Positions 9,112-16,857 of a stretch of 64,000 bases of DNA are shown here, in pieces; positions within the stretch are counted from its first letter, which is position 1, and each line of letters opens with the position of its first letter. The position numbers and the translations under genes were made by a program. The stretch lies in assembly GCF_026163685.1 (NCBI RefSeq), contig NZ_JAOXSR010000001.1:248001-312000 (forward strand). Direction: 5' to 3'. The DNA comes from Oerskovia flava (lineage in GTDB: Bacteria; Actinomycetota; Actinomycetes; Actinomycetales; Cellulomonadaceae). The notes below the pieces were generated by a model that saw only the letters and a list, made by a program, of their open reading frames with translations, was not told the origin of the DNA and ran no database searches.

Positions 9112-10188
9112 GTGAGCCGACTCTTCCAGCCCCTGAGGCTGCGCGACCTGACCCTGCCGAACCGCATCTGGCTCGCCCCCATGTGCCAGTACTCCGCGAC
9201 GGACGGCATGCCCGACGACTGGCACCTGGTGCACCTCGGCGCCCGGGCCACCGGCGGGTTCGGGCTGCTGCTCACGGAAGCGGCCGCCGTCGTGCCCGAG
9301 GGCCGGATCTCCCCGCAGGACGTCGGGATCTGGTCGGACGCGCAGGCCGACGCCTGGGCCCGCATCACGGCGTTCGTGCACGCGCAGGGCGCGCTGGTCG
9401 GGATCCAGCTCGCGCACGCCGGGCGCAAGGCCTCCACGCACCGGCCCTGGGACCCGGCCCGTGGAGCGGTCCTGCCCGACGCCGGTGGGTGGACCCCCGT
9501 GGGCCCGTCGCCCGAGGCGTACCCGGGCCTGGCGGAGCCTGCCGCGATGACCCTCGACGAGGTGCAGGCGGTCCCGGGTCAGTTCGCCGAGGCCGCGCGC
9601 CGGTCCGTCGAGGCGGGCTTCGACGTCGTCGAGCTCCACGCCGCGCACGGCTACCTGCTCCACCAGTTCCTCTCGCCCTTGGCGAACCGTCGCGACGACG
9701 CCTACGGCGGCTCCGTCGAGAACCGCGAACGGCTCCTGCTCGAGTCGGCGGTCGCCGTGCGTGCCGCGCTGCCCGACGGCATGCCGCTCCTCGTCCGCGT
9801 CTCGGCGACGGACTGGCACGAGGACGGGCTCGACGACGACGACGTCGCGCACGCCGCCGCCCGGCTGGCGCAGGTCGGCGTCGACCTGGTCGACGTGTCC
9901 ACCGGCGGCGTGGCGCCCGCGACGATCCCCGTCGGACCGGGCTACCAGGTGCCCGCCGCGCGTCGTGTCCGCGAGGTCTCCGGGCTGCCGGTGAGCGCCG
10001 TCGGGCTCCTCACCTCGCCCGAGCAGGCCGAGCAGGTGCTCGTCGACGGCGCCGCGGACGCCGTGATGATCGGCCGGCCCGCGCTGCGTGACCCGATGTG
10101 GCCGCTGCGCGCGGCCCACGCCCTGGGTGTGGACGTGGACCGCGCGCCGTGGCGACCGCAGTACGAACGCGGAGCCTGGACGGCCTGA
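9112..10188 (+). CDS. Old Yellow Enzyme family NADH:flavin oxidoreductase (YqjM-like)
   Basis: The product has 358 residues as a single FMN-binding TIM barrel. It likely uses NAD(P)H to reduce activated double bonds such as enones or nitro compounds. The opening LFQPLRLRDLTLPNRI and APMCQYSA place it in the YqjM class, where the cysteine tunes the flavin. The substrate-binding HAAHGYLLHQFLSP contains the two histidines and tyrosine of the active site, and VSTGGVAP and MIGRPALRDP are FMN phosphate motifs. The start at the GTG 9112 fits family alignments; an in-frame GTG at 9070 would add 14 residues without conserved sequence. Natural substrate is unknown. Confidence 0.92.
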   Translation: MSRLFQPLRLRDLTLPNRIWLAPMCQYSATDGMPDDWHLVHLGARATGGFGLLLTEAAAVVPEGRISPQDVGIWSDAQADAWARITAFVHAQGALVGIQLAHAGRKASTHRPWDPARGAVLPDAGGWTPVGPSPEAYPGLAEPAAMTLDEVQAVPGQFAEAARRSVEAGFDVVELHAAHGYLLHQFLSPLANRRDDAYGGSVENRERLLLESAVAVRAALPDGMPLLVRVSATDWHEDGLDDDDVAHAAARLAQVGVDLVDVSTGGVAPATIPVGPGYQVPAARRVREVSGLPVSAVGLLTSPEQAEQVLVDGAADAVMIGRPALRDPMWPLRAAHALGVDVDRAPWRPQYERGAWTA

Positions 10189-10199
10189 GGCTCGCGCGG

Positions 10200-10916
10200 T
10201 CAGCGCCCCCGGGGGGCGGTGGCCGCGGGCGGACGCGTGATGTGCGTCGTCGCGGACACGCGTCCGCCCATCTCGTTGAACTCGCGGTAGATCTCCTTGG
10301 CGTCCTTGAGCGCCTGCGTGATCTGCTCCTTCGGGAGGCGCGCGAGGCTCAGCTGGTCCTGGTAGAGGTACAGGAACGTGTTGAAGTCGATCTTCGAGAG
10401 GTCGACCGTCGACTTCACCGCGACGAACGCGCTGACCCGCTCCATCTTCTCGTAGATGCTCTTGGCCGAGACGTTCTGGTACCAGGCCTTGAGGTCGACC
10501 CGGACGATCGACAGGCCCTCGGTGACGACGTAGTACTCCTCGATCGTCCCCGTCGAGGCGGAGGCGCCGCCGAGGAACGCGGTGAGCGCCTCCGACACGA
10601 GCGTGCCCACGCCGTCGATGATGTCCGACGACGTACCGGCCACGAACGACTTGAGCGACGACTTCACGGCGTCGGCGAGGTGCTCGACGGACGTCGAGCT
10701 GAAGGCGTGGACCTCCTTCTTCGAGGCGAGGATCGACGTGATCGGGACCGTGCTGTTGGTGCCGCCCGCGCCACGGAGCGACTCCTGGATCCGCACGTCG
10801 AAGAGCTCTGCCTTGGTCTCGCCGAGCCGCGCGAGCGACTCGATCACCTCACGCTGGGTCTGGGCGAGCTCCTCGCTGCCGTCGAACTGCTTCACGATGT
10901 CTCGGATCAGGGACAT
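10200..10916 (-). CDS. Unknown 238-residue protein paired with a caspase-like gene
   Basis: I do not recognise this family. The ATG at 10916 has GAGGAGT at good spacing. Residues 1-50 are charged and helical (VKQFDGSEELAQTQREVIES). Residues about 84-120 are a glycine- and serine-rich hydrophobic stretch (SFVAGTSSDIIDGVG, LVSEALTAFLGG) that could insert in or lie on a membrane. Residues 125-190 look like beta strands (EEYYVVTEGLSIVRVDL) ending in LYLYQDQL, then a charged helix and a proline-rich tail. It has no signal peptide. It lies 86 bases after the caspase-like gene on the same strand, so a protease-target or protease-partner relation is possible but unproven. A role as regulator or scaffold is equally open. 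Confidence 0.6.
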   Translation of the reverse strand: MSLIRDIVKQFDGSEELAQTQREVIESLARLGETKAELFDVRIQESLRGAGGTNSTVPITSILASKKEVHAFSSTSVEHLADAVKSSLKSFVAGTSSDIIDGVGTLVSEALTAFLGGASASTGTIEEYYVVTEGLSIVRVDLKAWYQNVSAKSIYEKMERVSAFVAVKSTVDLSKIDFNTFLYLYQDQLSLARLPKEQITQALKDAKEIYREFNEMGGRVSATTHITRPPAATAPRGR

Positions 10917-11002
10917 GGGTACTCCTCGGTGGTCTCGGTCGTGCAGGGGTGTCGTGCAGAGGTGGTTCCGGCGCGCGGCCGTGCCGCGCGCGGGTGTGCA
11001 GG

Positions 11003-11485
11003 TCAGAAGGTGACCTGGGTCCACTGCAGGTCGGCGCGGCGCTCGAGGCCCACGGGCGGCGGGTAGCTCGCGTCCGCCGGGACGGGCCGGTTGTACCCGT
11101 AGACCCAGACGCCGTCGAGGACCCGGCGCTGCGCGAGCGCCAGGGCGAGCCGGGCCGCGAAGTTGGAGATCTGCTCGGCGCAGGCGTGCACGAGGATCGG
11201 ATCGGCGTAGCCGGGCGGCACCCTGGTGAGCAGGTCTCCGATCTGGTCGACGCTCCACTCCCAGTCCTGGGGCCGGGAGTCGGCGTCGCCCAGCTCGGTG
11301 TCGTTGCCGTGCGCGGAGAGGCAGAGCGGGTCGGTCAGGCCGGCGAGCGCGTGCGCGAACCCCTGGTCGGCGTGCACCTGGGCCCCGACGGGCAGCTCGA
11401 CCACGTCACCCCAGGCCGACGAGCCCGACGACGGATCAGCGGTCGAAGTTCTGATCCGGGTGTCCTGCGTACAGACGATGAGCAT
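11003..11485 (-). CDS. Small caspase/CHAT-like protease domain protein
   Basis: The product has 160 residues from an ATG with GGGGGA upstream; an in-frame GTG-type extension to 11530 is possible. Two hydrophobic strands end in a candidate Cys-His pair: PLCLSAHGND (His59-Gly60) and DPILVHACAEQ (Cys102). This arrangement, strand-HG then strand-AC, is the mark of caspase-fold peptidases such as CHAT, C80 and metacaspases. No extra domain, signal peptide or membrane segment is seen, so it is a minimal domain acting in the cytoplasm. It lies between a LuxR-type regulator and an unknown gene that together may form one unit. The family assignment rests on motif spacing alone and needs structure prediction to confirm. 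Confidence 0.55.
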   Translation of the reverse strand: MLIVCTQDTRIRTSTADPSSGSSAWGDVVELPVGAQVHADQGFAHALAGLTDPLCLSAHGNDTELGDADSRPQDWEWSVDQIGDLLTRVPPGYADPILVHACAEQISNFAARLALALAQRRVLDGVWVYGYNRPVPADASYPPPVGLERRADLQWTQVTF

Positions 11486-11603
11486 GGCTTCCCCCTGTGG
11501 ATCGTCCGGACGTCGTCGTCCGGATCTCACCAGCTCGGCCGCCCCCTCGGAGGCCGGGTCTGGCTGCCTCTCACGCTAGGAGCGCGCGTGCGGGACGGGA
11601 TCG

Positions 11604-12275
11604 TCAATTCTGAGGAAGATCGGGTGCTGCCGAGCCGCTCCCCACCCGCAGCAGCGTCGCGACGGCCGCGAGCTGCGACGTCGTGCCGAGCTTCGTGAGG
11701 ATCGCCCGGATGTGGCTGCGGACCGTGGTCAGCGACAGCACGAGCGAGCGAGCGATCTCGGCCGCGGGCATGCCCTCGACGAGCCGGGCCAGCACCTCCC
11801 GCTCGCGCCGGGTCAAGGACTCGACCCGTTCGAGGTCCAGGACCAGCGCGTGCAGGAGGGCGACGGCGTGCGCGTCGACGCCACGCGGCGAGCGGCCGGA
11901 CAGGTGCCGGTCGAGCGCGCGGAGCTGGTGGAGCAGGGGGAGGTCGCCGTCGACGACCCACGCGCCGCGCCGCGCCGCGGCCAGGAGCGTGCGGGCCGCG
12001 AGCCTGCTGCCCAGGACCCCCACGCCCGTGCGCCCGCGGCCGAGCACGTTGAGCGAGGCGTCGGGGAGGTGCCCGTCCTCGTCCGTGACCAGGACGAGGT
12101 GGGAGCTGCCGACGACGAGCTCCCGGGCGATCGTCGAGCACGGGTGCGGCCGGACGTCGGACCAGCCGAGCGCGTCGAGCCCTGCCGCGATCGACGACGC
12201 CAGGACCGGGTCGCGGGACACGACGTGCACGGCGGCCGCCCCGTGGCGACCGGCACCGGACACGGTCCCGTGCAC
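11604..12275 (-). CDS. LuxR-type HTH response-regulator-like protein
   Basis: The product has 223 residues. The C-terminal LuxR/NarL helix-turn-helix is clear: LTRREREVLARLVEG, AAEIARSLVLSLTTVRSHI and ILTKLGTTSQLAAVA. The N-terminal 130 residues resemble a receiver fold (VHVVSRDPVLASSIAAGL at the start), but a standard phospho-acceptor environment is not obvious, so it may be an atypical receiver. The GTG at 12275 has GGGAGG four to five bases upstream. No histidine kinase gene is adjacent. It lies 118 bases upstream of the caspase-like gene on the same strand and may control it; DNA targets are unknown. Confidence 0.85.
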   Translation of the reverse strand: MHGTVSGAGRHGAAAVHVVSRDPVLASSIAAGLDALGWSDVRPHPCSTIARELVVGSSHLVLVTDEDGHLPDASLNVLGRGRTGVGVLGSRLAARTLLAAARRGAWVVDGDLPLLHQLRALDRHLSGRSPRGVDAHAVALLHALVLDLERVESLTRREREVLARLVEGMPAAEIARSLVLSLTTVRSHIRAILTKLGTTSQLAAVATLLRVGSGSAAPDLPQN

Positions 12276-12378
12276 TACGGCCTCCCCCCGCCGACGCCCA
12301 CCGCCTTGCGGCTTGCGGACATCGTGGTGGACGGGGTGGGGCTCGGCAACCGATCGAGGCAGGGTCGGTGCTGAGGCG

Positions 12379-13797
12379 TCAGGCGGTGGCGACCATCCCG
12401 TCCTGCTCCGCACCGGCGCGTGCTGCCGCCTCGACCGCGGCGGCGACGAGCGTCGTGACCTCCGGGTTGAACACGCTCGGCACGATGTAGGTGGGGTTGA
12501 GCTGGTCCTCGTGCACGGCGGAGGCGAGGGCGGTCGCCGCGGCCAGCAGCATGCCGTCGGTGATCTTGTGCGACTGGGCGTCGAGCAGGCCGCGGAAGAC
12601 ACCGGGGAACGCGAGGACGTTGTTGATCTGGTTCGCGAAGTCGCTGCGCCCGGTGCCGACGATCGCGGCGTGCTTCGCGGCCTCGACGGGGTCGACCTCG
12701 GGCCGCGGGTTCGCCATGGCGAAGACGATGGCGTCGGGCGCCATCTGCGCGACGTCGTCTCCCGTGATGACGTCGGGCGCGGAGACCCCGATGAAGACGT
12801 CGGCCCCCACGACGGCCTCCTTGAGCGTGCCGGTGACGCGCCGCGGGTTCGTGTTGACGGCGGTCCAGGCGAGCGAGGGCGACAGGCCCGGGCGGTCGCG
12901 GTGGACGACGCCCTCGATGTCGGCGACGACGACGTCGCGGGCGCCGGCCGACAGCAGCAGCTTGAGGACCGCGGTGCCCGCCGCGCCGGCACCGGACAGG
13001 ACGATCCGCACGTCGGCGAGGTCCTTGCCGACGACCTTGAGCGCGTTCGTCAGCGCCGCGAGCGCGACGATCGCGGTGCCGTGCTGGTCGTCGTGGAAGA
13101 CGGGGATGTCGAGCTCGGCGCGCAGCCGAGCCTCGATCTCGAAGCAGCGCGGCGCGGAGATGTCCTCGAGGTTGATGCCGGCGAAGACGGGCGCGATGGC
13201 CTTGACGGTCCGCACGATCTCGTCGACGTCGGTCGTGTCGAGGGCGATGGGGAACGCGTCGATGTCGGCGAACCGCTTGAACAGCGCGGCCTTGCCCTCC
13301 ATGACGGGCAGCGAGGCGAGCGGCCCGATGTCGCCGAGGCCCAGGACGGCCGACCCGTCGGTCACGACCGCGATGGTGTTGCGCTTGATCGTCAGGCGGC
13401 GCGCGTCCTCGGGCTCCGCGGCGATGGCCTCGCAGACGCGGGCGACGCCGGGGGTGTAGATCATCGACAGGTCGTCGCGGTTGCGGATGGGGACCTTGGA
13501 CTCGATCTTCAGCTTGCCGCCGAGGTGCAGCAGGAACGTGCGGTCGGACACGCGGTCCACGACCACGCCGTCGAGCGCGCGCAGGGACTCGACGATCTGG
13601 CCGGCGTGGTCCTCGCCGCGGGTCGCGACCGTGACGTCGACGGTGATGCGCTCGTGGCCCGAGGCGGTGACGTCGAGCGCGGAGACGATCCCGCCGGCGT
13701 GCTCGATGGCGGTGGTCAGCTCGCTCACGGCGGTGGGCCTGGCCTCGACCTGGAGCCGGACGGTGATGGACGAGGAGACGCTCGGCGCTGAACTCAT
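12379..13797 (-). CDS. NAD(P)-dependent malic enzyme with N-terminal ACT domain
   Basis: The product has 472 residues. It decarboxylates malate oxidatively to pyruvate. Residues 1-80 form an ACT domain (VSSSITVRLQVEARP at its start), which usually binds a small effector. The catalytic part has IYTPGVARVCEAI, TDGSAVLGLGDIGP, FAGINLEDISAP, FHDDQHGTA and the Rossmann motif LSGAGAAGTA. The lysine in VMEGKAALFK matches the catalytic lysine region. The ATG lies five bases after a TACTGT box, so the mRNA is probably leaderless. The nucleotide preference cannot be told by eye. Upstream on the same strand, 290 bases away, is the HAD-IB phosphatase. Confidence 0.95.
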   Translation of the reverse strand: MSSAPSVSSSITVRLQVEARPTAVSELTTAIEHAGGIVSALDVTASGHERITVDVTVATRGEDHAGQIVESLRALDGVVVDRVSDRTFLLHLGGKLKIESKVPIRNRDDLSMIYTPGVARVCEAIAAEPEDARRLTIKRNTIAVVTDGSAVLGLGDIGPLASLPVMEGKAALFKRFADIDAFPIALDTTDVDEIVRTVKAIAPVFAGINLEDISAPRCFEIEARLRAELDIPVFHDDQHGTAIVALAALTNALKVVGKDLADVRIVLSGAGAAGTAVLKLLLSAGARDVVVADIEGVVHRDRPGLSPSLAWTAVNTNPRRVTGTLKEAVVGADVFIGVSAPDVITGDDVAQMAPDAIVFAMANPRPEVDPVEAAKHAAIVGTGRSDFANQINNVLAFPGVFRGLLDAQSHKITDGMLLAAATALASAVHEDQLNPTYIVPSVFNPEVTTLVAAAVEAAARAGAEQDGMVATA

Positions 13798-13802
13798 GCC
13801 CC

Positions 13803-13808
13803 ACAGTA
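13803..13808 (-). promoter_or_regulatory. -10 box of the malic enzyme gene
   Basis: On the minus strand TACTGT lies five bases before the ATG at 13797. No Shine-Dalgarno sequence lies between them, which suggests a leaderless transcript. No clear -35 box was found. Confidence 0.5.
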
Positions 13809-14087
13809 TGGCGTGCGACGCGGCGTGCCCACAGGCCCCCACACGACGACGGCGTCCTCGCGGACGCCGCCCTCGCCAGCCGGATGGTGGCTATCAGGCG
13901 TGCACCGAGTGATTGCTGCAACGGGTCGTCATCACGTCCCGGTCAACAAGTCCTATGCGTGGACTCCTCGCGCGTGGGTACCGCCATCCGCGTGCTGTTC
14001 CCTCCTTGATACGCCTGGTCCGGCGCGGGCGCAACGGCTGGGTGAAACCCTCACACGGTGTTCGAGCGGCGCCCGTTCGCGGGGGTG
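13809..14087. other. Intergenic region between the HAD-IB phosphatase and malic enzyme
   Basis: About 280 bases hold no gene I can support. A perfect AAGGAGG lies on the minus strand at 14001-14007, followed 13 bases later by a 14-codon reading frame (ATG at 13987, stop at 13943) that may be a leader peptide or chance. No tRNA-like cloverleaf was seen. Confidence 0.4.
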
Positions 14088-14918
14088 TCAGGGACGTGTG
14101 CGGCGGCCTCGGCGCACGGCCCGCCACACGACCCACCCCGCGACGGCGACGACGGCCAGCGCGCCGCCGATCACCAGCGGGGAGGTCGGCGACAGGTGGG
14201 AGCGCAGCGCCACGGGGCGGGTGAACGTCAGCACGGTCCACCCGTTGTCGGCGGCCAGACGCCGCAGCGTGCGGTCGGGGTTGACGGCGAACCCGTGCCC
14301 GACGGCGGTCAGCATCGGGGCGTCCGTGATCGAGTCGGAGTAGGCGTAGCTCGCCCCGAGGTCGTACCCCTTGTCCTGCGCGAGCTCGCGGATCGCGCTG
14401 GCCTTGTTCTCCCCGTACGCGTAGAAGTCGATGGTGCCGGTGTAGCGCCCGTCCTCGGTCGCCATCCGCGAGGCGATCACGTGGTCCGCCCCGAGGACCG
14501 CGGCGATGGGCTCGACGACCTCGGCGCCCGAGGCCGAGACGATGACGACGTCGTGCCCGTGCTCGTGGTGGTTCGCGATGAGCTCGACCGCCTCGAGGTA
14601 GACGACGGGGTCGATGAGCTCGTGCACCGTCTCGGCGACGATCCGCGACACGGTGCTCACGTCCCACCCGGTGACGAGGTTGCTGAGGTGGGCGCGCATG
14701 CGCTCGGTCTGGTCGTGGTCGGCACCGCCCACCATGAACAGGAAGTGGGCGTAGGCGCTGCGCAGCACGTCCCCGCGGGAGATGAGCCCGCCGGCGTAGA
14801 ACGGCCGGGAGAACGCTGCGGCGGACGAGGTCGCGATGATCGTCTTGTCCAGGTCGAAGAAGGCGGCGATCCGGCGCGGCCGGGAGGGGTCGGCCGCCGC
14901 GTCCGCTGTGGAGTTCAC
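14088..14918 (-). CDS. HAD-IB family phosphatase with C-terminal membrane anchor
   Basis: The product has 276 residues. HAD motif I is FFDLDKTI at about residues 20-27, motif II is VIVSASGAEV and motifs III/IV are ENKASAI and YAYSDSITDAPML. These match the SerB-like HAD-IB group. The cap region is helical. The last 35 residues contain a hydrophobic helix (LVIGGALAVVAVAGWVVW) and a basic tail (RRGRRTRP), so the protein is probably anchored to the inner face of the membrane. The substrate is not evident; phosphoserine or a lipid-linked phosphate are possible. The GTG at 14918 begins the protein just before the first conserved strand. Confidence 0.88.
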   Translation of the reverse strand: MNSTADAAADPSRPRRIAAFFDLDKTIIATSSAAAFSRPFYAGGLISRGDVLRSAYAHFLFMVGGADHDQTERMRAHLSNLVTGWDVSTVSRIVAETVHELIDPVVYLEAVELIANHHEHGHDVVIVSASGAEVVEPIAAVLGADHVIASRMATEDGRYTGTIDFYAYGENKASAIRELAQDKGYDLGASYAYSDSITDAPMLTAVGHGFAVNPDRTLRRLAADNGWTVLTFTRPVALRSHLSPTSPLVIGGALAVVAVAGWVVWRAVRRGRRTRP

Positions 14919-14994
14919 GGGGCGAGCCTAGCGGGAGTCTTCCCGGTATGTCCCTGTTCCTCGTCCTCCACGAGCGGCGCGGCACCAGGACGTG

Positions 14995-15570
14995 TCAGCG
15001 GCCGATGCCGTCCAGCTCGGCCACGTCCTCGGGCGACAGGGCGAGCCCGGCGCCGGTGATGTTCTCCTGCAGGTGCGCGACCCGGGAGGTACCGTGGATG
15101 AGCAGGATGTTCGCCGAGCGCTGCAGGAGCCAGGCCAGGGCGACGGCCTTCGGCGTCGTGCCCCGGCGGTTCGCGACCCGGGAGAGCGCCTCGGACTGCA
15201 GCGGGGCGAACCCGCCGAGGGGGAAGAACGGGACGTAGGCGATGCGGTCCGCCGCGAGCCTGTCGATCAGGGGGTCGTCGTGGCGGTGGGCGAGGTTGTA
15301 CAAGTTCTGCACGCAGACGAGGGGTGCGACCTCTTGTGCGTGCGAGACCTGCTCCGCCGTGACGTTGCTGACCCCGAGGTGCCGGATCAGGCCCTGCTGC
15401 TGGAGCTCGGCGAGGGTCTCCATCGCCTCGACGATCGCGCCGTCGTGGTCCGTCGGCGGCCCCATGACCCCGGGGCCCGCGAGCTGCATCGTCCCGTACC
15501 CGAACCGGGTGACGGTCCGGTCGCCGAGGGTCCATGTGCCGCCGGCGAGGGTGGACGTCGTGGTCGTCAT
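14995..15570 (-). pseudogene. Aldo/keto reductase with an internal deletion of the catalytic region
   Basis: The reading frame has 191 codons, while aldo/keto reductases of this group have about 280-300. The N-terminus (LGDRTVTRFGYGTMQL, GPPTDHD) and the C-terminal half (TLAELQQQGLIRHLGVSNV, VQNLYNLAHRHDDP, VALAWLLQRS, LLIHGTSRVAHLQEN) are well conserved. Between TDHD and GAIVEAM about 85-90 residues are missing. These normally carry the catalytic Asp, Tyr and Lys and the strand ending in the catalytic His. The reading frame is kept across the junction, so a protein could still be made, but it should not be catalytically competent. It is divergent from an HxlR regulator with overlapping 5' ends. 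Confidence 0.8.
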
Positions 15571-15947
15571 CGTACGCGTTCCTGGCCGTGTGCCCGAGCC
15601 GTCAGCTGCTCGACAGGATCTCGGACAAGTGGGTCGTGCTGATCCTGTGCGGCCTCGGCGGTGAGGGTGCAGAGGACCCGGGGACCCCGGCTCCGATGCG
15701 CTATTCGGAGCTCTCCCGCCTGCTCGCCGGTGTGAGCCAGAAGATGCTCACCCAGACGTTGCGCTCGCTGGAGCGTGACGGGCTCGTCACCCGGACGGTG
15801 ACCCCGACCGTGCCGGTCACCGTCACCTACGAGCTCACCGACCTCGGGCTCTCGCTCTACCGGACCACGCGTCAGATCAGGACCTGGGCGCAGGACCATA
15901 TGGACGACGTCCAGGCGCACCGCGACATCTACGACGCCGGCGCCTGA
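15534..15947 (+). CDS. HxlR-type winged-helix transcriptional regulator
   Basis: The product has up to 137 residues. The winged-helix core is typical of HxlR proteins: LLDRISDKWVVLILCGL, MRYSELSRLLAGVSQKMLTQTLRSLERDGLV and VTVTYELTDLG. These are small regulators often sensing aldehydes or oxidants through a cysteine near the N-terminus, and a cysteine is present in AVCPSRQLL. The ATG at 15534 overlaps the start of the divergent aldo/keto reductase by 37 bases. The GTG at 15588 (VCPSRQ) is an alternative that leaves 17 bases between the two starts. Divergence suggests it once controlled the reductase, now broken. Confidence 0.85.
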   Translation: MCRRRGWTSWSSSYAFLAVCPSRQLLDRISDKWVVLILCGLGGEGAEDPGTPAPMRYSELSRLLAGVSQKMLTQTLRSLERDGLVTRTVTPTVPVTVTYELTDLGLSLYRTTRQIRTWAQDHMDDVQAHRDIYDAGA

Positions 15948-16044
15948 CGCCTCGGTCGTTCGTCGTTCTCCACAGGCTGCCCGGCGCGGCACCCGTCCAC
16001 AGGCCCGACGCCGGCCGGGACCGTGCGGGCCGGCCTCGCCCACG

Positions 16045-16857
16045 ATGGTCTCGGAGCAGCGGCCGGGACGGGTCCGCGGCCGGTGGCGACGAGGGGCGGC
16101 GAGCGTGCGGGGAGGGGGGAGCGGTGTCGCGGCGGTGGTCGGCGTCGTGGGGGCCGTCGGCGGGGCAGGGGCGTCCGTGTGCGCCGCGGGCCTCGCCCGG
16201 GCTGCGCACCGCGACGGCGACCACGTGGTCCTCGTCGACCTCGAGACGCGAGGTGGTGGGCCTGACGTCCTGCTCGGGATCGAGCCCGAGCCCGGGCTGC
16301 GGTGGGCGGACCTGCACGGCGCGCGCGGCACCCTCGACGGGGCGGCACTGGTCGCGCGGCTGCCCGCGTGGTGCGACGTGCCGGTGCTCGGGGCGGCGCG
16401 GGACCGGCCCGAGGCGATCGACCCTCAGGTCGTCGTCGACGTGTGCGCCGCCGTGGCCGACGCGTGCGACCTCCTTGTGCTCGACCTCCCGCGGTGGGTC
16501 GCCACGCAGCCCCGGGACCTCGGTGCGGCGGTGCTCGGCGCGTGCGACGCGCTCGTGCTGGTGACGCCGCTCGACCTCCCCGGGGTCGCCGGAGCGCTCG
16601 CCGCCCGGTACGTCCTGACCGAGACCGGTGCACGGCACCTCGCTCTCGTGACCCGCGGCCCCGCGCCCGGGCGGCTGTCGCCGTGGGAGGTGAGCGACGC
16701 CGTCGGGCTCCCGCTCGCGGCCGCCGTGCGGTGGGACCCGCGGCTCGCCGGGGCCGTGGAGCGCGGTGAGGGCCCACCCTCCGGCGCCCGGAGCGCGCTG
16801 GGCCGGGCAGGACGTGAGCTCGCGTCCTGGGTGCGGTCGCCAGGCGCAGCACGGTGA
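16045..16857 (+). CDS. CpaE/TadZ-like protein of the tad locus
   Basis: The product has 270 residues and resembles the CpaE-like (septum-site-determining-like) P-loop proteins that open actinobacterial tad loci. A MinD-like fold is indicated by AAVVGVVGAVGGAGASVCAA near residue 30, where the usual GGxGKT loop is degenerate (GGAGAS, no lysine), and by HVVLVDLETRGGGPDVLLG and LLVLDLPRW. Loss of the Walker lysine suggests weak or no ATP hydrolysis, as in many TadZ relatives. Such proteins place the secretion apparatus in the cell. The gene overlaps tadA by four bases. An alternative start further downstream is possible because the first 25 residues are basic and low in complexity. Confidence 0.8.
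   Translation: MVSEQRPGRVRGRWRRGAASVRGGGSGVAAVVGVVGAVGGAGASVCAAGLARAAHRDGDHVVLVDLETRGGGPDVLLGIEPEPGLRWADLHGARGTLDGAALVARLPAWCDVPVLGAARDRPEAIDPQVVVDVCAAVADACDLLVLDLPRWVATQPRDLGAAVLGACDALVLVTPLDLPGVAGALAARYVLTETGARHLALVTRGPAPGRLSPWEVSDAVGLPLAAAVRWDPRLAGAVERGEGPPSGARSALGRAGRELASWVRSPGAAR

Noticed and set aside
10200-10916. Bacterial gasdermin for the 238-residue protein
   Set aside because: Length and the caspase-like neighbour fit, but no N-terminal cysteine or recognisable gasdermin strand pattern was seen, so the name is not used.
15960-16010. Repeated TCCACAGG-like phrases resembling DnaA boxes
   Set aside because: Only two loose copies occur here, with others at unrelated sites; no origin-type cluster or AT-rich stretch is present.
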